DNA from: Candidatus Latescibacterota bacterium
Lineage (GTDB): Bacteria; Latescibacterota; UBA2968; GCA-2709665
DNA length: 7,127 bases
Direction of reading: 5' to 3'
Assembly: GCA_030746455.1 (NCBI GenBank)
Contig: JASLMQ010000544.1
Coordinates: 1 to 7,127, forward strand
Part shown: one piece after another, positions 1-6,471 of the stretch
Numbering within the stretch: the first letter of the stretch is position 1
Layout of the letters: the number at the start of each line of letters is the position of its first letter
Notes under the pieces: model-generated
Databases searched by the model: none
The model's input: only the letters and a program-made list of their open reading frames with translations
What the model was told of the DNA's origin: nothing
Program-made: the position numbers and the translations under genes

Positions 1-1
1 G

Positions 2-271
2 AATGCTACCACGTTTACCGGCGGATCCATCGCAGTCGAGGTCCTGGATCCCGCCGGCCGCCCGATTGTCCGATCCCTCCCCGTCAGCGGAGATGACCTG
101 CGACATCCTGTAGCGTGGCCCCCCGGGACGGACCTGGCCAGGTTGGCTGCCCAGGCGATATGCCTGCGGTTCCATCTCCGCAGCGCCGAGCTCTACGCCT
201 TCGCGTTCCGAGACCGTGATCCGAACGGCGCACACCAAGCTGGCCTCTCCTGCTGGAAGGGCCGGGCATAG
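2..271 (+). CDS. C-terminal end of a BNR/sialidase-like (glycosyl-hydrolase-type) protein, 5' truncated
   Basis: This is an open frame from the left edge to a TAG at 269-271, giving 89 residues with no start in the window. The order of motifs matches the C-terminal beta-sandwich often found on planctomycetal BNR-repeat or glycosyl-hydrolase-like proteins. There is a GGSIAVEVLD strand, then GRPI, then SGDDLRHPVAW, then DLARLAAQAICLRFHLRSAE, ending in LYAFAF at residues 65-69. In that family the motif reads roughly as bending towards 'vrW...dl..laGkpVrLrF.l..a.LYaF.f'. A tail of about 20 residues follows YAFAF, longer than I would expect. The catalytic or propeller part lies outside the window, so activity cannot be stated; the full protein is probably secreted and carbohydrate-related. 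The 62-base spacer after it shows no terminator, so it may belong to the same transcript as the next gene. Family recognition is from memory of the motif, not from a search. Confidence 0.72.
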   Translation, partial: NATTFTGGSIAVEVLDPAGRPIVRSLPVSGDDLRHPVAWPPGTDLARLAAQAICLRFHLRSAELYAFAFRDRDPNGAHQAGLSCWKGRA

Positions 272-333
272 CTGAGCAGATCGGTTCGACGGGCAGCAGC
301 AGCAGCTCGTCACGCCACATAGAGGACAAGCCT
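272..333 (+). other. Short spacer with a (CAG)4 run and no terminator
   Basis: This 62-base gap separates the stop of the BNR-like gene from the GTG of the beta-helix gene. It holds four CAG triplets at 294-305 and the Shine-Dalgarno of the next gene at 321-326. I see no T-tailed hairpin and no convincing -35/-10 pair, which fits read-through from the upstream gene. Confidence 0.4.
321..326 (+). promoter_or_regulatory. Ribosome binding site for the beta-helix gene, supports the GTG start
   Basis: AGAGGA lies 7 bases before the GTG at 334. The GTG is followed directly by a Lys/Arg-rich n-region and a hydrophobic stretch. Site and signal peptide together support GTG 334 over any internal ATG. 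Confidence 0.6.
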
Positions 334-1341
334 GTGAAACGACGTCGGAAGGCCCTCGCGCTCCCCTGCGCTCTCGTCCTTCTGCTGTGGATCGCTTCCG
401 CGCGGGCTCAAAGCCCTGAGGAAACCTTCGGGTGCGAGGCGAACCCCACCGGGAATCCCATCGGCGGAGGCAGGGGCTACACACCCATCTTCACCGATGG
501 CGACTTCGTCGTGCGAACGAAGCAGGACCTCCTCGACGCCCTTAGGTCTGCAGGTACAGGTCAGGTCATCTTCGTGCCACACGGTACTGAGATCGACCTG
601 ACCGGCGAGCGGAACATCGAGATCCCGGGCGGCGTCACCATCGCGGGAACCAGAGGACTGGACGGTTCTCCCGGCGCGCGCATCTTCACCACCTGGCGCC
701 GAACCCACACGCTCTTTCGAACGAGCGGTTACGACGTACGCTTGACGGGCCTCCGGTTCCAGGGTGCATATGGTGGCACCGAGACGGTTGCCGACCAGTC
801 GAGCTTCCTCGCTGTCCGCCATTCCGGGGCCGAGATCCACAACTGCGAGATCTACGACTTCCCCGTATCCGGCGTGGGCGTGAGTTCCACGGCCATCCAC
901 GTGCGCATACACCACAACAGCATCCACAACATCTCTCGAAGCGGCCTCGGATATGGCGTGACCACGAGCTCCAGCGACGTTCGCATCATCGCCAACACGT
1001 TCGACAACTGTCGCCACCATATTGCTTCGACAGGAGCACCGGGAGCGGGCTATGAGGCCGCGTGGAACCTGGTCGGAATCAACGCGATCAGTCACCACTT
1101 CGACATGCACGGCGGCAGCGACCGGGGGGACGGCACGAACATCGCCGGTGACTGGATGCATATCCACCACAACACCTTCCAGGGACGACAGCGCCACGTC
1201 GTCATCCGCGGGATACCGTCTCAGGGTGCCGACATCCACCACAACTGGTTTACGGGCCCCGGACGGCGGAAAGTCCGCTCCCGCGGCAACACGCGCGTGT
1301 ATCGCAACGTCTACGGCCCCGACCGGATCCTGGAGGAGTAG
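334..1341 (+). CDS. Secreted right-handed parallel beta-helix (pectate-lyase-fold) protein
   Basis: The product has 335 residues and starts at GTG. Residues 1-25 look like a Sec signal peptide: a basic MKRRRK n-region, a hydrophobic core, and a likely cut after ARA-25 before QS. The mature protein has the short repeating strands and Asn/His ladders of a right-handed beta-helix. Residues 62-130 resemble the N-terminal part of pectate-lyase-like proteins (a TKQDLLDAL helix, then EIDLTGERNIEIPGGVTIAG). Coils follow with IHNCEIYDF, IHHNSIHNI (192-200), IIANTFDN, HFDMHGG (255-261), IHHNTF (277-282) and IHHNWF (301-306). Such folds act as polysaccharide lyases, hydrolases or carbohydrate-binding surfaces outside the cytoplasm. 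I cannot identify a canonical catalytic Asp/Lys/Arg set, so substrate and activity stay open. The stop codon is 3 bases from the next GTG, suggesting an operon with coupled translation. A long open frame on the opposite strand across this gene is taken as a GC-driven shadow. Confidence 0.85.
   Translation: MKRRRKALALPCALVLLLWIASARAQSPEETFGCEANPTGNPIGGGRGYTPIFTDGDFVVRTKQDLLDALRSAGTGQVIFVPHGTEIDLTGERNIEIPGGVTIAGTRGLDGSPGARIFTTWRRTHTLFRTSGYDVRLTGLRFQGAYGGTETVADQSSFLAVRHSGAEIHNCEIYDFPVSGVGVSSTAIHVRIHHNSIHNISRSGLGYGVTTSSSDVRIIANTFDNCRHHIASTGAPGAGYEAAWNLVGINAISHHFDMHGGSDRGDGTNIAGDWMHIHHNTFQGRQRHVVIRGIPSQGADIHHNWFTGPGRRKVRSRGNTRVYRNVYGPDRILEE
1332..1338 (+). promoter_or_regulatory. Ribosome binding site of the WD40 gene, lying in the end of the beta-helix gene
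   Basis: GGAGGAG sits within the last sense codons of the upstream gene, immediately before its TAG, and 6 bases before GTG 1345. A ribosome ending the beta-helix gene would stop on this site, which favours translational coupling. It also supports the GTG start, which is followed by a signal-peptide-like sequence. Confidence 0.7.
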
Positions 1342-1344
1342 GTC

Positions 1345-3218
1345 GTGCGTTTGACGACACGGATTGGACTGATCACGGCCATCTTGCTCATCTGGACGAG
1401 TGCCCCGCGGACCCAGGACCGCCTGGGAGACCCGCTCCCCGAAGGCGCGTTGCTGCGTCTCGGTACCGCACGCCTTAGGGTCGGCGTCTTCGATCTCTGC
1501 TATCTGCCCGATGGCAGGGGAGTCCTGGCACCCGGGGACCACGTGGAGATATGGGATCTGGCAAAGGGCGAACGCCAGAGAAGGATCCGGGTCACAAAGG
1601 GAGGGATCGCAAGTGTCGTCGCTCACGGCGACGGAAAGACTCTGCTCATCGCGGGCAGGTCGGGCACCGTGCGTGAGTGGGACATTGAGCGGCAGGAAGC
1701 CCTGAGGAGCTGGGACACGGGTCAGTCCGGCCTCTGCGCGGCGGACTATTCCCCCGACGGAACACGTGTGCTGACCACGGGCGCCACTCCCCCCACCCTA
1801 AAGGAATGGGACCTGTACAGCGGAGAGGAACGGGTCTTCATCAACGGCGCGATGCACGGCTTTCGGGCAGGCATATATGGCCCCGGTGGAAGGACCGCGC
1901 TGGCCGCCGGTGGAACGGGCAGGCACCCCATCCTGGCGCACTACGACCTTTCTGACGGCAGGCTGCTCAACGAATGGTTCGAGGACTATACGGCCTACTC
2001 GAAGACCATCGAGCTGTCGCACGATGGAACCCGCTTGCTCGTCGGCAGCCGCCACGGAGCCTCCGAGTGGCTGCTGGACGGCTATCGACAAATCGGCGAG
2101 TACAGGGGACACCACGGGAGCGCCGTCACTTCTCTGGCGTATTGCGTCAATCCAGACCAGATCCTCACCGGCTCGCGTGATGGCTCGATCCGCCGCTGGG
2201 ACAGGAAGGACGAGAAGGTACTCCTGCGTTGGGTCCCGCACGCCGGTCATGTCAGGCGGATGGCCGTGTCGCCCGATGGCAAGTGGGTGTTATCCTATGG
2301 ACACGGCATGGTGGCCGAGACCAGCCTGGAGACCGGAAGATCCCGCCTGCAGTGGGATCGCCACGAACAGGCCGTTCAGGCCATCGCCTTCGCGCCCGAT
2401 GGACGCCAGGTCGTCAGCGGCTCCAGCGACGGGACCCTGCGGATCTGGGATGTGCGGACGGGGGTGTCACGCCTCAAGATCGATGGCGCGCGCCTGGGAG
2501 CCTATGCCGTCGCCATTTCTCCCGACGGGGCCAGAATCGCCGTCGGGTGTAAGGACGGCATCGTCCGCGAGTACCGCCGGGAGGACGGCGCCCGGGTGCG
2601 CGAGCTTCGCGGCCACCTCGGATATGTCCGATCGGTGGCCTACACGCCGGACGGCGCCCGTCTCCTCACCAGCGCCGACGATGGATCGGTACGGGCACGG
2701 TCGGATACCAGCCAAAACCCGGTTGCGGCCTTCGAAGGACATCAGGGAGGCGTCCTGACTCTGTCCGTCTCTCCTGATGGGCGGCGCCTCCTGACCGGCG
2801 GCCGCGACGGCACCGTCAGGCTTTGGGATCTGGCATCGGCCGACCTGGTCAGAACTCTGAGGGGCCATCGCAGCTGGGTCGAGGCCGTTGCCTTCTGCGG
2901 CAGCGACAGCATCGCGCTATCCACCGGCGTCGACTCGAGGCTTATCCAGTGGGATCTGAAGACGGGTAGGGTCACGAGTGAAATGTCTCACAAGAGACCG
3001 ATCCATGCCCTGGTGTACGATCACGCCACCAGCATAATCTTCACGGGAGGCGACAGCCGAGGCCTGGCCTGTTGGGACCCCACCTATGCCGTCTGGTCCG
3101 TGAGTGGACGGGTCACACCCGCGCCGTCCGGGCGCTCGCGGTCTCCCCCGACGGCAGCATCGTCGTCAGCGGCTCGGATGACACAACGCTCCTGGTCTGG
3201 AACACACAGCCCAAGTAG
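1345..3218 (+). CDS. Secreted WD40-repeat double beta-propeller protein, with an apparent one-base frameshift near its 3' end
   Basis: The GTG start is followed by a signal-like segment (MRLTTRIG, then a hydrophobic stretch to about residue 20), so export is likely. The LPEGALLRLGTARLR motif (31-45) is typical of exported planctomycetal WD40 proteins. I count 14 blades from about residue 48. Good ones include TLRIWDV (364-370), VRLWDL (491-496) and RLIQWDL (532-538), each preceded by an SPDG-type turn; several, such as blades 4, 5 and 7, have lost the WD pair. In the uninterrupted frame, WD40 sequence stops at W577-D578-P579 and non-WD40 translation continues to 3456, overlapping the next gene by 193 bases. 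Adding one C to the run at 3078-3081 gives WDPHLCRLVREWTGHTRAV, then LAVSPDG, SGSDDTT and LLVWNTQPK, with a stop at 3216-3218. The restored protein has 624 residues and 2 x 7 blades. No enzymatic domain is seen; the likely role is as a protein- or ligand-binding scaffold outside the cytoplasm, perhaps partnering the coupled beta-helix protein. Confidence 0.85.
3078..3081 (+). other. Site of apparent one-base deletion (C5 to C4) in the WD40 gene
   Basis: The reading frame changes from TGG GAC CCC ACC to one that would need TGG GAC CCC CAC, which is one C more than is present. Sequence upstream (GGDSRGLACWD) and downstream (VREWTGHTRAVRALAVSPDG) are parts of adjoining WD40 blades in two different frames. 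A homopolymer sequencing error, a real mutation, or -1 slippage on the C run would all give this picture. The exact base cannot be fixed beyond the segment of about 3075-3104. Confidence 0.8.
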
Positions 3219-3263
3219 CACCCACCAGACCATCCTTGTCTGTAGCGGGAAAGGACTCGAGGC

Positions 3264-3998
3264 ATGCCGAAGAGACGCACAAGGCGAAGCCGACCCACCA
3301 TCGGGATCTGCGCCTCCTTCAGCTCTAAGGATCGAGCGAGCGCCATCGCCGTCGGGCCGGCCTACGTCGATGCCGTCGAGAAGGCAGGAGGAAACCCCTT
3401 GCTCCTTCCGCCCACCCGATCCCCGCGCTTGGCCCGCGACCTCGTCGATCGGATAGACGGTTTGCTCGTGCCCGGGGGAGCGGACATCTCGCCGTCGCGC
3501 TACGGACAGCGCAAGCACAAAGCCCACAGACCGGTTCACCCGAGGCTGGAGAGCTACTGGTTCGAGGCCCTGGCCGAGGCCGATCGCCGCCGCATGCCCA
3601 TCTTGGGCATCTGTCTGGGCTCCCAGGTGCTCAACGTCGAGCGCGGAGGGACGTTGGTCCAGGACATCCCCTCCCAGTGGCCCGATCCGCTATCCCATCG
3701 GCCCGAGAAAGGTCAGAAGCGCTGCCTGCATACCGTCGTGGTCGAGCCGAACACACGTCTGGCGTCAATCGTCGGTGAGGGCAGATTCGAGACGAACTCC
3801 TCACACCACCAGGCCTCCGACAAGCCCGGTCGTGGCCTGGTTGTTTCGGCGCGCGCCACCGACGGAGTGATCGAGGCCCTGGAGGATCCCGGCCACCCGT
3901 TCTACCTTTCCATCCAGTGGCATCCCGAGATCATGACCGCGCGGAAGAAGCACCTCGCCCTGTTCGAGGCCTTCGTCCACGCCGCCTCCGCCCCCTAG
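3264..3998 (+). CDS. Gamma-glutamyl-gamma-aminobutyrate hydrolase family protein (peptidase C26, class I glutamine-amidotransferase fold)
   Basis: The product has 244 residues, about the usual length for PuuD-like proteins, and no signal peptide, so it should be cytoplasmic. Family members hydrolyse gamma-glutamyl amide bonds; PuuD itself releases GABA from gamma-glutamyl-GABA in putrescine breakdown. Visible motifs are TIGI near the N-terminus, YVDAVEKAGGNPLLLPP (34-50), the oxyanion-region VPGGADISPSRYG (69-81), the nucleophile elbow GICLGSQ with Cys117, GGTLVQDIP (128-136), NSSHHQ (178-183), and QWHPE with His220 and Glu222 completing the catalytic triad. The elbow has Leu after Cys where PuuD-like proteins usually have Arg; GICLG is, however, common in other class I amidotransferases. 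The ATG lies 8 bases after an AAGGA site (3251-3255) and directly before the first beta-strand. It starts 45 bases after the restored WD40 stop. The true substrate is unknown, and no other putrescine-pathway gene is in the window. Confidence 0.9.
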   Translation: MPKRRTRRSRPTIGICASFSSKDRASAIAVGPAYVDAVEKAGGNPLLLPPTRSPRLARDLVDRIDGLLVPGGADISPSRYGQRKHKAHRPVHPRLESYWFEALAEADRRRMPILGICLGSQVLNVERGGTLVQDIPSQWPDPLSHRPEKGQKRCLHTVVVEPNTRLASIVGEGRFETNSSHHQASDKPGRGLVVSARATDGVIEALEDPGHPFYLSIQWHPEIMTARKKHLALFEAFVHAASAP

Positions 3999-4054
3999 TT
4001 CCACACTGTTCGCCCGGGAATCCGTCCCCGTGCCAGGCTCGAAGCTCATCCCTG

Positions 4055-4080
4055 ATTCATCAATTCTCATTCTACAATTC
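4055..4080 (+). repeat. Degenerate ATTC short tandem repeat
   Basis: ATTC occurs four times, at 4055, 4063, 4069 and 4077, with steps of 8, 6 and 8 bases, in an otherwise GC-rich region. It resembles the low-complexity intergenic tracts seen in several environmental bacterial genomes. No function can be assigned. Confidence 0.35.
4073..4078 (+). promoter_or_regulatory. Weak -10-like box upstream of the M14-like gene
   Basis: TACAAT differs from TATAAT at one position and lies in the only AT-rich dip of the spacer. No matching -35 hexamer and no extended -10 TG are visible, and promoter rules for this lineage are uncertain. It also coincides with a degenerate ATTC repeat, so the match may be accidental. 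Confidence 0.22.
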
Positions 4081-4124
4081 CAAATGCTTCTCTGCATCTG
4101 CTTCGCATCCGAGGAGGTCTTCCC

Positions 4125-5156
4125 ATGCAGATCTTCGACTCCTACGCCGAGCTCATCCAACGCATTCGGGACGGGGGCCACGAGCCCAGGATCCTGGGTT
4201 GCGCCCCCGACGGCTCTCCCATCATCTCCGTCAGAGTCGGAGGCGATCGGGAGCCCGCCATCTTCATCAGTGCGGGAAGCCACTCCACCGAACACGCCGG
4301 GGTCAGCGCTGCGGTCGAGCTCATCGACACCCTCGACACGGAACACAGGACCTACATCCTCCCGTGCCGCGACCCCATCGGCCTCAACGGCTACCGGTAC
4401 GCGCTCAGCCTCGGGCTCGGGCAGGAGCCCGACCTCGAATCCATCGATGACCTTTCTGCATTCCTGAGGGATCACGGTGAAGTGCTCCACGAGGAGGACG
4501 ACCTGCTCGTAGCCATCATCGGCGAATACGGGTATGCCACGCGCGGCATGCACGGGTGGTCGGTTGCCAAGGCGCCCGGTCTGGAGGCCCTCAGAGGCCG
4601 GCGCCTCTTCTTCACCTTACGCTCCGACGACGTGGAGGGCTCGGCCCCATTGCAGCGCGCCTACACGCTCATCGTCGATCCTGACGGTGAGGTCCTGCAC
4701 ATCAACCGCTTCCACGACACGGGATGGGCCCCCTCGGAGCCCCGATGTACCCGCGATTTGATGGCCGAGATACGCCCGGGCCTCACGCTGGACCTCCACG
4801 AGCACGGTGGCGATGCCTTCTGGTTCTCTGCCAGGCACCAGCGGAACGACGACGACGAGGCGTGGGAGAAGCGCATGGCCGATGCGATCATCGGCGCCGT
4901 AACCGATTCCGGGGCCGCACTGATGCCCGAAGAGTACCTTCCGGGCTCCTTCTTCACAAAGGGCCAGCGCAGCGTCTACTGGCTCAATCCTCAGGAAAGG
5001 GGCGAGGGCCTGAACCTGGCCGACTTCGGCGCGTGCGAGTACGGCCCGGCCTTCACCATCGAGACAGGCATGCGCACGGGATTCCAGAACCGGGTGCAGA
5101 CGTCCATGTTGGCTGCCCGAACCGCAATCGGCGTGTTCGAGGAACGGCACGCGTAG
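4125..5156 (+). CDS. M14-like zinc metallocarboxypeptidase / deacylase family protein
   Basis: The product has 343 residues with no signal peptide. The M14/AstE-type zinc site can be followed: ISAGSHSTEHAG carries the HxxE pair His53 and Glu56, DLHEHGG carries the third ligand candidate His225, and FTIETGM carries Glu313 as the candidate general base. Between them, CRDPIGLNGYRY (81-92) lies where M14 peptidases have their NPDG-type segment. The spacing of these motifs matches a single M14 catalytic domain. M14 enzymes remove C-terminal amino acids from peptides, while the related AstE/AspA group deacylates N-acyl amino acids; the HSTE form does not decide between them. The first two zinc ligands are clear and the remaining roles are inferred. 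The ATG is fixed by GAGGAGG at 4111-4117, 7 bases upstream. It is followed after 55 bases by the oxidoreductase. Amide-bond hydrolase genes on both sides of this region suggest handling of peptides or amino-acid conjugates in the cytoplasm. Confidence 0.75.
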   Translation: MQIFDSYAELIQRIRDGGHEPRILGCAPDGSPIISVRVGGDREPAIFISAGSHSTEHAGVSAAVELIDTLDTEHRTYILPCRDPIGLNGYRYALSLGLGQEPDLESIDDLSAFLRDHGEVLHEEDDLLVAIIGEYGYATRGMHGWSVAKAPGLEALRGRRLFFTLRSDDVEGSAPLQRAYTLIVDPDGEVLHINRFHDTGWAPSEPRCTRDLMAEIRPGLTLDLHEHGGDAFWFSARHQRNDDDEAWEKRMADAIIGAVTDSGAALMPEEYLPGSFFTKGQRSVYWLNPQERGEGLNLADFGACEYGPAFTIETGMRTGFQNRVQTSMLAARTAIGVFEERHA

Positions 5157-5211
5157 CTGCGTCGTCAAACTGGAGAGGTCCTACAACGCCCAAACAACGG
5201 AGACACCATCG

Positions 5212-6270
5212 ATGCAGACCAAGACGAGGGTGGGAATCATCGGATGCGGAGGCATGGCCAGGTCCCACGCCACACGGATGAGCGAGGTGCTGGACAAGGT
5301 GGAAATCACCGCCTGCGTCGACATCGACATCGAGAAGGCCCAGGCCGTGGCGGAGCAGTTCGACAACAAGCCTGTGGTATCCGTGGACTACGAGGAGATC
5401 CTCGACCGTGTGGACGCCACGCTGGTGGTCCTGCCCCACCACCTCCATCATCCCGTCACGATCAAGTGCCTCGATGCGGGCAAGCACGTCCTCGTAGAGA
5501 AGCCCATGGCCAACACCGAGCAGGAATGCCTGGACATGATCGGGGCCGCCAAGAGGAACGACAGAGTCCTGATGGTGGCCTATTGTATGCGCTACCACCC
5601 CCTGGTGCTCGGGTTCAAGGAGGCCCTGGACAGCGGGGACTTCGGAGAGGTCTTCCAGCTGTCGATCTGGACCGAACAGCACACCCAGCGAGACCCCGAC
5701 AACTGGATGTGTCGGGCGGACACACTGGGTGGGGGCCAGTTCTTCAGTCACGGTTGCCACTACGTCGACCTGATGCTCTGGATGCTCGGCAGGCCGGTCA
5801 GGGGCGTCCACCTGGGTTCGAACCTGTGCACCCCCTGGATGGAGAAGGAGGGCACGAGCAACGTGTGCATCGAGTTCGAGGACGGCAGGCTCGGCTATCA
5901 CTTCGGCACCTGGGGCGCACGGGGTACCCGGCTCGGCTACTCCTTCCACGCGCACTGCGAGAAGGGCATGGTCGAGATGAACCTGGCCAGGGGCCAGGTG
6001 CTCTACCTCGGAGACGTCGAGAAGCACGTGCCCGGAGAACACGATCCCGGCCAGAAGGAGGTCGTGCTGATGGAGGCCAAACACGTCAAGCACACCGAGG
6101 TGGAGATGGCCCACTTCATCGATTGCATCGAAACCGGCGCCAAACCCCTCACCGACCCCATATCCAGCCTCGAGGGCCTCAAGGTCATCTGGAAGCTCTA
6201 CGAGGCGGAGGATGCTGGCGCCATGGCCGATCTCAGAGGCCTCGGCCTAGGCACAATGACACTCGAATAG
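5212..6270 (+). CDS. Gfo/Idh/MocA family NAD(P)-dependent oxidoreductase
   Basis: The product has 352 residues, the normal length for the family, and is cytoplasmic. The N-terminal Rossmann fold is clear: VGIIGCGGMA (7-16), the acidic end of beta-2 at CVDIDIEKA (35-43), and LVVLPHHLHHPVTIKCLDAGKHVLVEKPMA (71-100), where Lys97 of the EKP motif is the family's nicotinamide/substrate lysine. The C-terminal substrate domain starts with YCMRYHPLV and carries GGGQFFSHGCHYVDLMLWMLG (173-193), with His183 and Asp186. In inositol dehydrogenase-like enzymes this helix holds a catalytic Asp followed four residues later by His; here the Asp position appears to be Ser179. Family members oxidise or epimerise sugars, inositols and their acids; the substrate here cannot be read. 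The ATG has a GGAGA site at 5199-5203. The 55-base gap from the M14-like gene, with no terminator, suggests co-transcription. Long open frames in two other frames over this gene are shadows. Confidence 0.9.
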   Translation: MQTKTRVGIIGCGGMARSHATRMSEVLDKVEITACVDIDIEKAQAVAEQFDNKPVVSVDYEEILDRVDATLVVLPHHLHHPVTIKCLDAGKHVLVEKPMANTEQECLDMIGAAKRNDRVLMVAYCMRYHPLVLGFKEALDSGDFGEVFQLSIWTEQHTQRDPDNWMCRADTLGGGQFFSHGCHYVDLMLWMLGRPVRGVHLGSNLCTPWMEKEGTSNVCIEFEDGRLGYHFGTWGARGTRLGYSFHAHCEKGMVEMNLARGQVLYLGDVEKHVPGEHDPGQKEVVLMEAKHVKHTEVEMAHFIDCIETGAKPLTDPISSLEGLKVIWKLYEAEDAGAMADLRGLGLGTMTLE

Positions 6271-6374
6271 GCAGGGGAATGCTCTGGTCCCGTTAGCGGA
6301 TCCCGAGGAGGCAAGAAGGTAGACGGGAGAGGTCAGATGGGACCTGCACTTGGGCCGAAGGCTGGTGTCACTTT

Positions 6375-6400
6375 TGCCCTCTGCCTTCTGCCCTCTGCCG
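6375..6400 (+). repeat. Heptanucleotide tandem repeat, consensus TGCCYTC, about 3.7 copies
   Basis: Copies are TGCCCTC (6375-6381), TGCCTTC (6382-6388), TGCCCTC (6389-6395) and a partial TGCCG (6396-6400). Pyrimidine-rich heptamers of this kind recur between genes in several bacterial groups. Copy number could vary between strains through slippage; function is unknown. Confidence 0.65.
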
Positions 6401-6443
6401 ACACTCAGAATCTTCGAAAGGGGCTCCGTACCCTTGCCTATAG

Positions 6444-6471
6444 CTCAAGGGGCCTTTGGCCCCATATTGAG
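6444..6471 (+). terminator. Strong hairpin without a T tract; terminator of the oxidoreductase gene or leader structure of the deacylase gene
   Basis: GGGGCC (6449-6454) and GGCCCC (6458-6463) form a perfect six-pair stem around a TTT loop. The flanks CTCAA (6444-6448) and TTGAG (6467-6471) pair as well, with a three-base ATA bulge on the 3' side, giving 11 pairs in total. No run of T follows, so intrinsic termination is doubtful. The structure ends 20 bases before the ATG at 6492 and leaves the weak ribosome site at 6479-6484 free. A transcript stabiliser or leader element is equally possible. Confidence 0.4.

Larger units (their letters stand above)
3999..4124 (+). other. AT-richer spacer before the M14-like gene, possible promoter region
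   Basis: This 126-base gap holds a local drop in GC. It contains four ATTC copies (4055, 4063, 4069, 4077), a TACAAT box at 4073-4078 that matches five of six bases of a sigma-70 -10 element, and the Shine-Dalgarno GAGGAGG at 4111-4117, 7 bases before the ATG at 4125. I find no convincing -35 box at the right spacing and no T-tailed terminator for the upstream gene. If the -10 is real, transcription would begin near 4085 with a leader of about 40 bases. Confidence 0.35.

Noticed and set aside
294..305. (CAG)4 trinucleotide run
   Set aside because: Only four copies; expected by chance in GC-rich DNA and without other signals.
310..1626. A 438-codon open frame on the - strand opposite the beta-helix gene
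   Set aside because: It lies entirely over a + strand gene with signal peptide and fold motifs and runs into the WD40 gene. Its translation has no recognisable domain and reads like low-complexity antisense of GC-rich DNA.
3078..3085. Programmed -1 ribosomal frameshift at the C run
   Set aside because: Slippage on CCCC is possible, but I see no downstream pseudoknot or heptamer-type slippery site, and a one-base homopolymer deletion is simpler. It is kept only as an alternative in the frameshift finding.
3264..3998. Calling the C26 gene puuD and inferring a putrescine pathway
   Set aside because: The family covers several gamma-glutamyl substrates, and no PuuA, PuuB, PuuC or aminotransferase gene is in the window.
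5053..6114. A 353-codon open frame on the - strand opposite the oxidoreductase gene
   Set aside because: It is complementary to a clear Gfo/Idh/MocA gene and to the end of the M14-like gene, and its His/Val/Leu-rich product matches no family I recognise.
5244..6296. A 350-codon + strand open frame overlapping the oxidoreductase in another frame
   Set aside because: Its Arg/Gly/Pro-rich translation is typical of a shifted frame in GC-rich coding DNA; the frame from 5212 carries all the motifs.
6330..6345. Inverted repeat AGGTC-6-GACCT as an operator
   Set aside because: Arms are only five bases and there is no promoter nearby; chance occurrence is likely.
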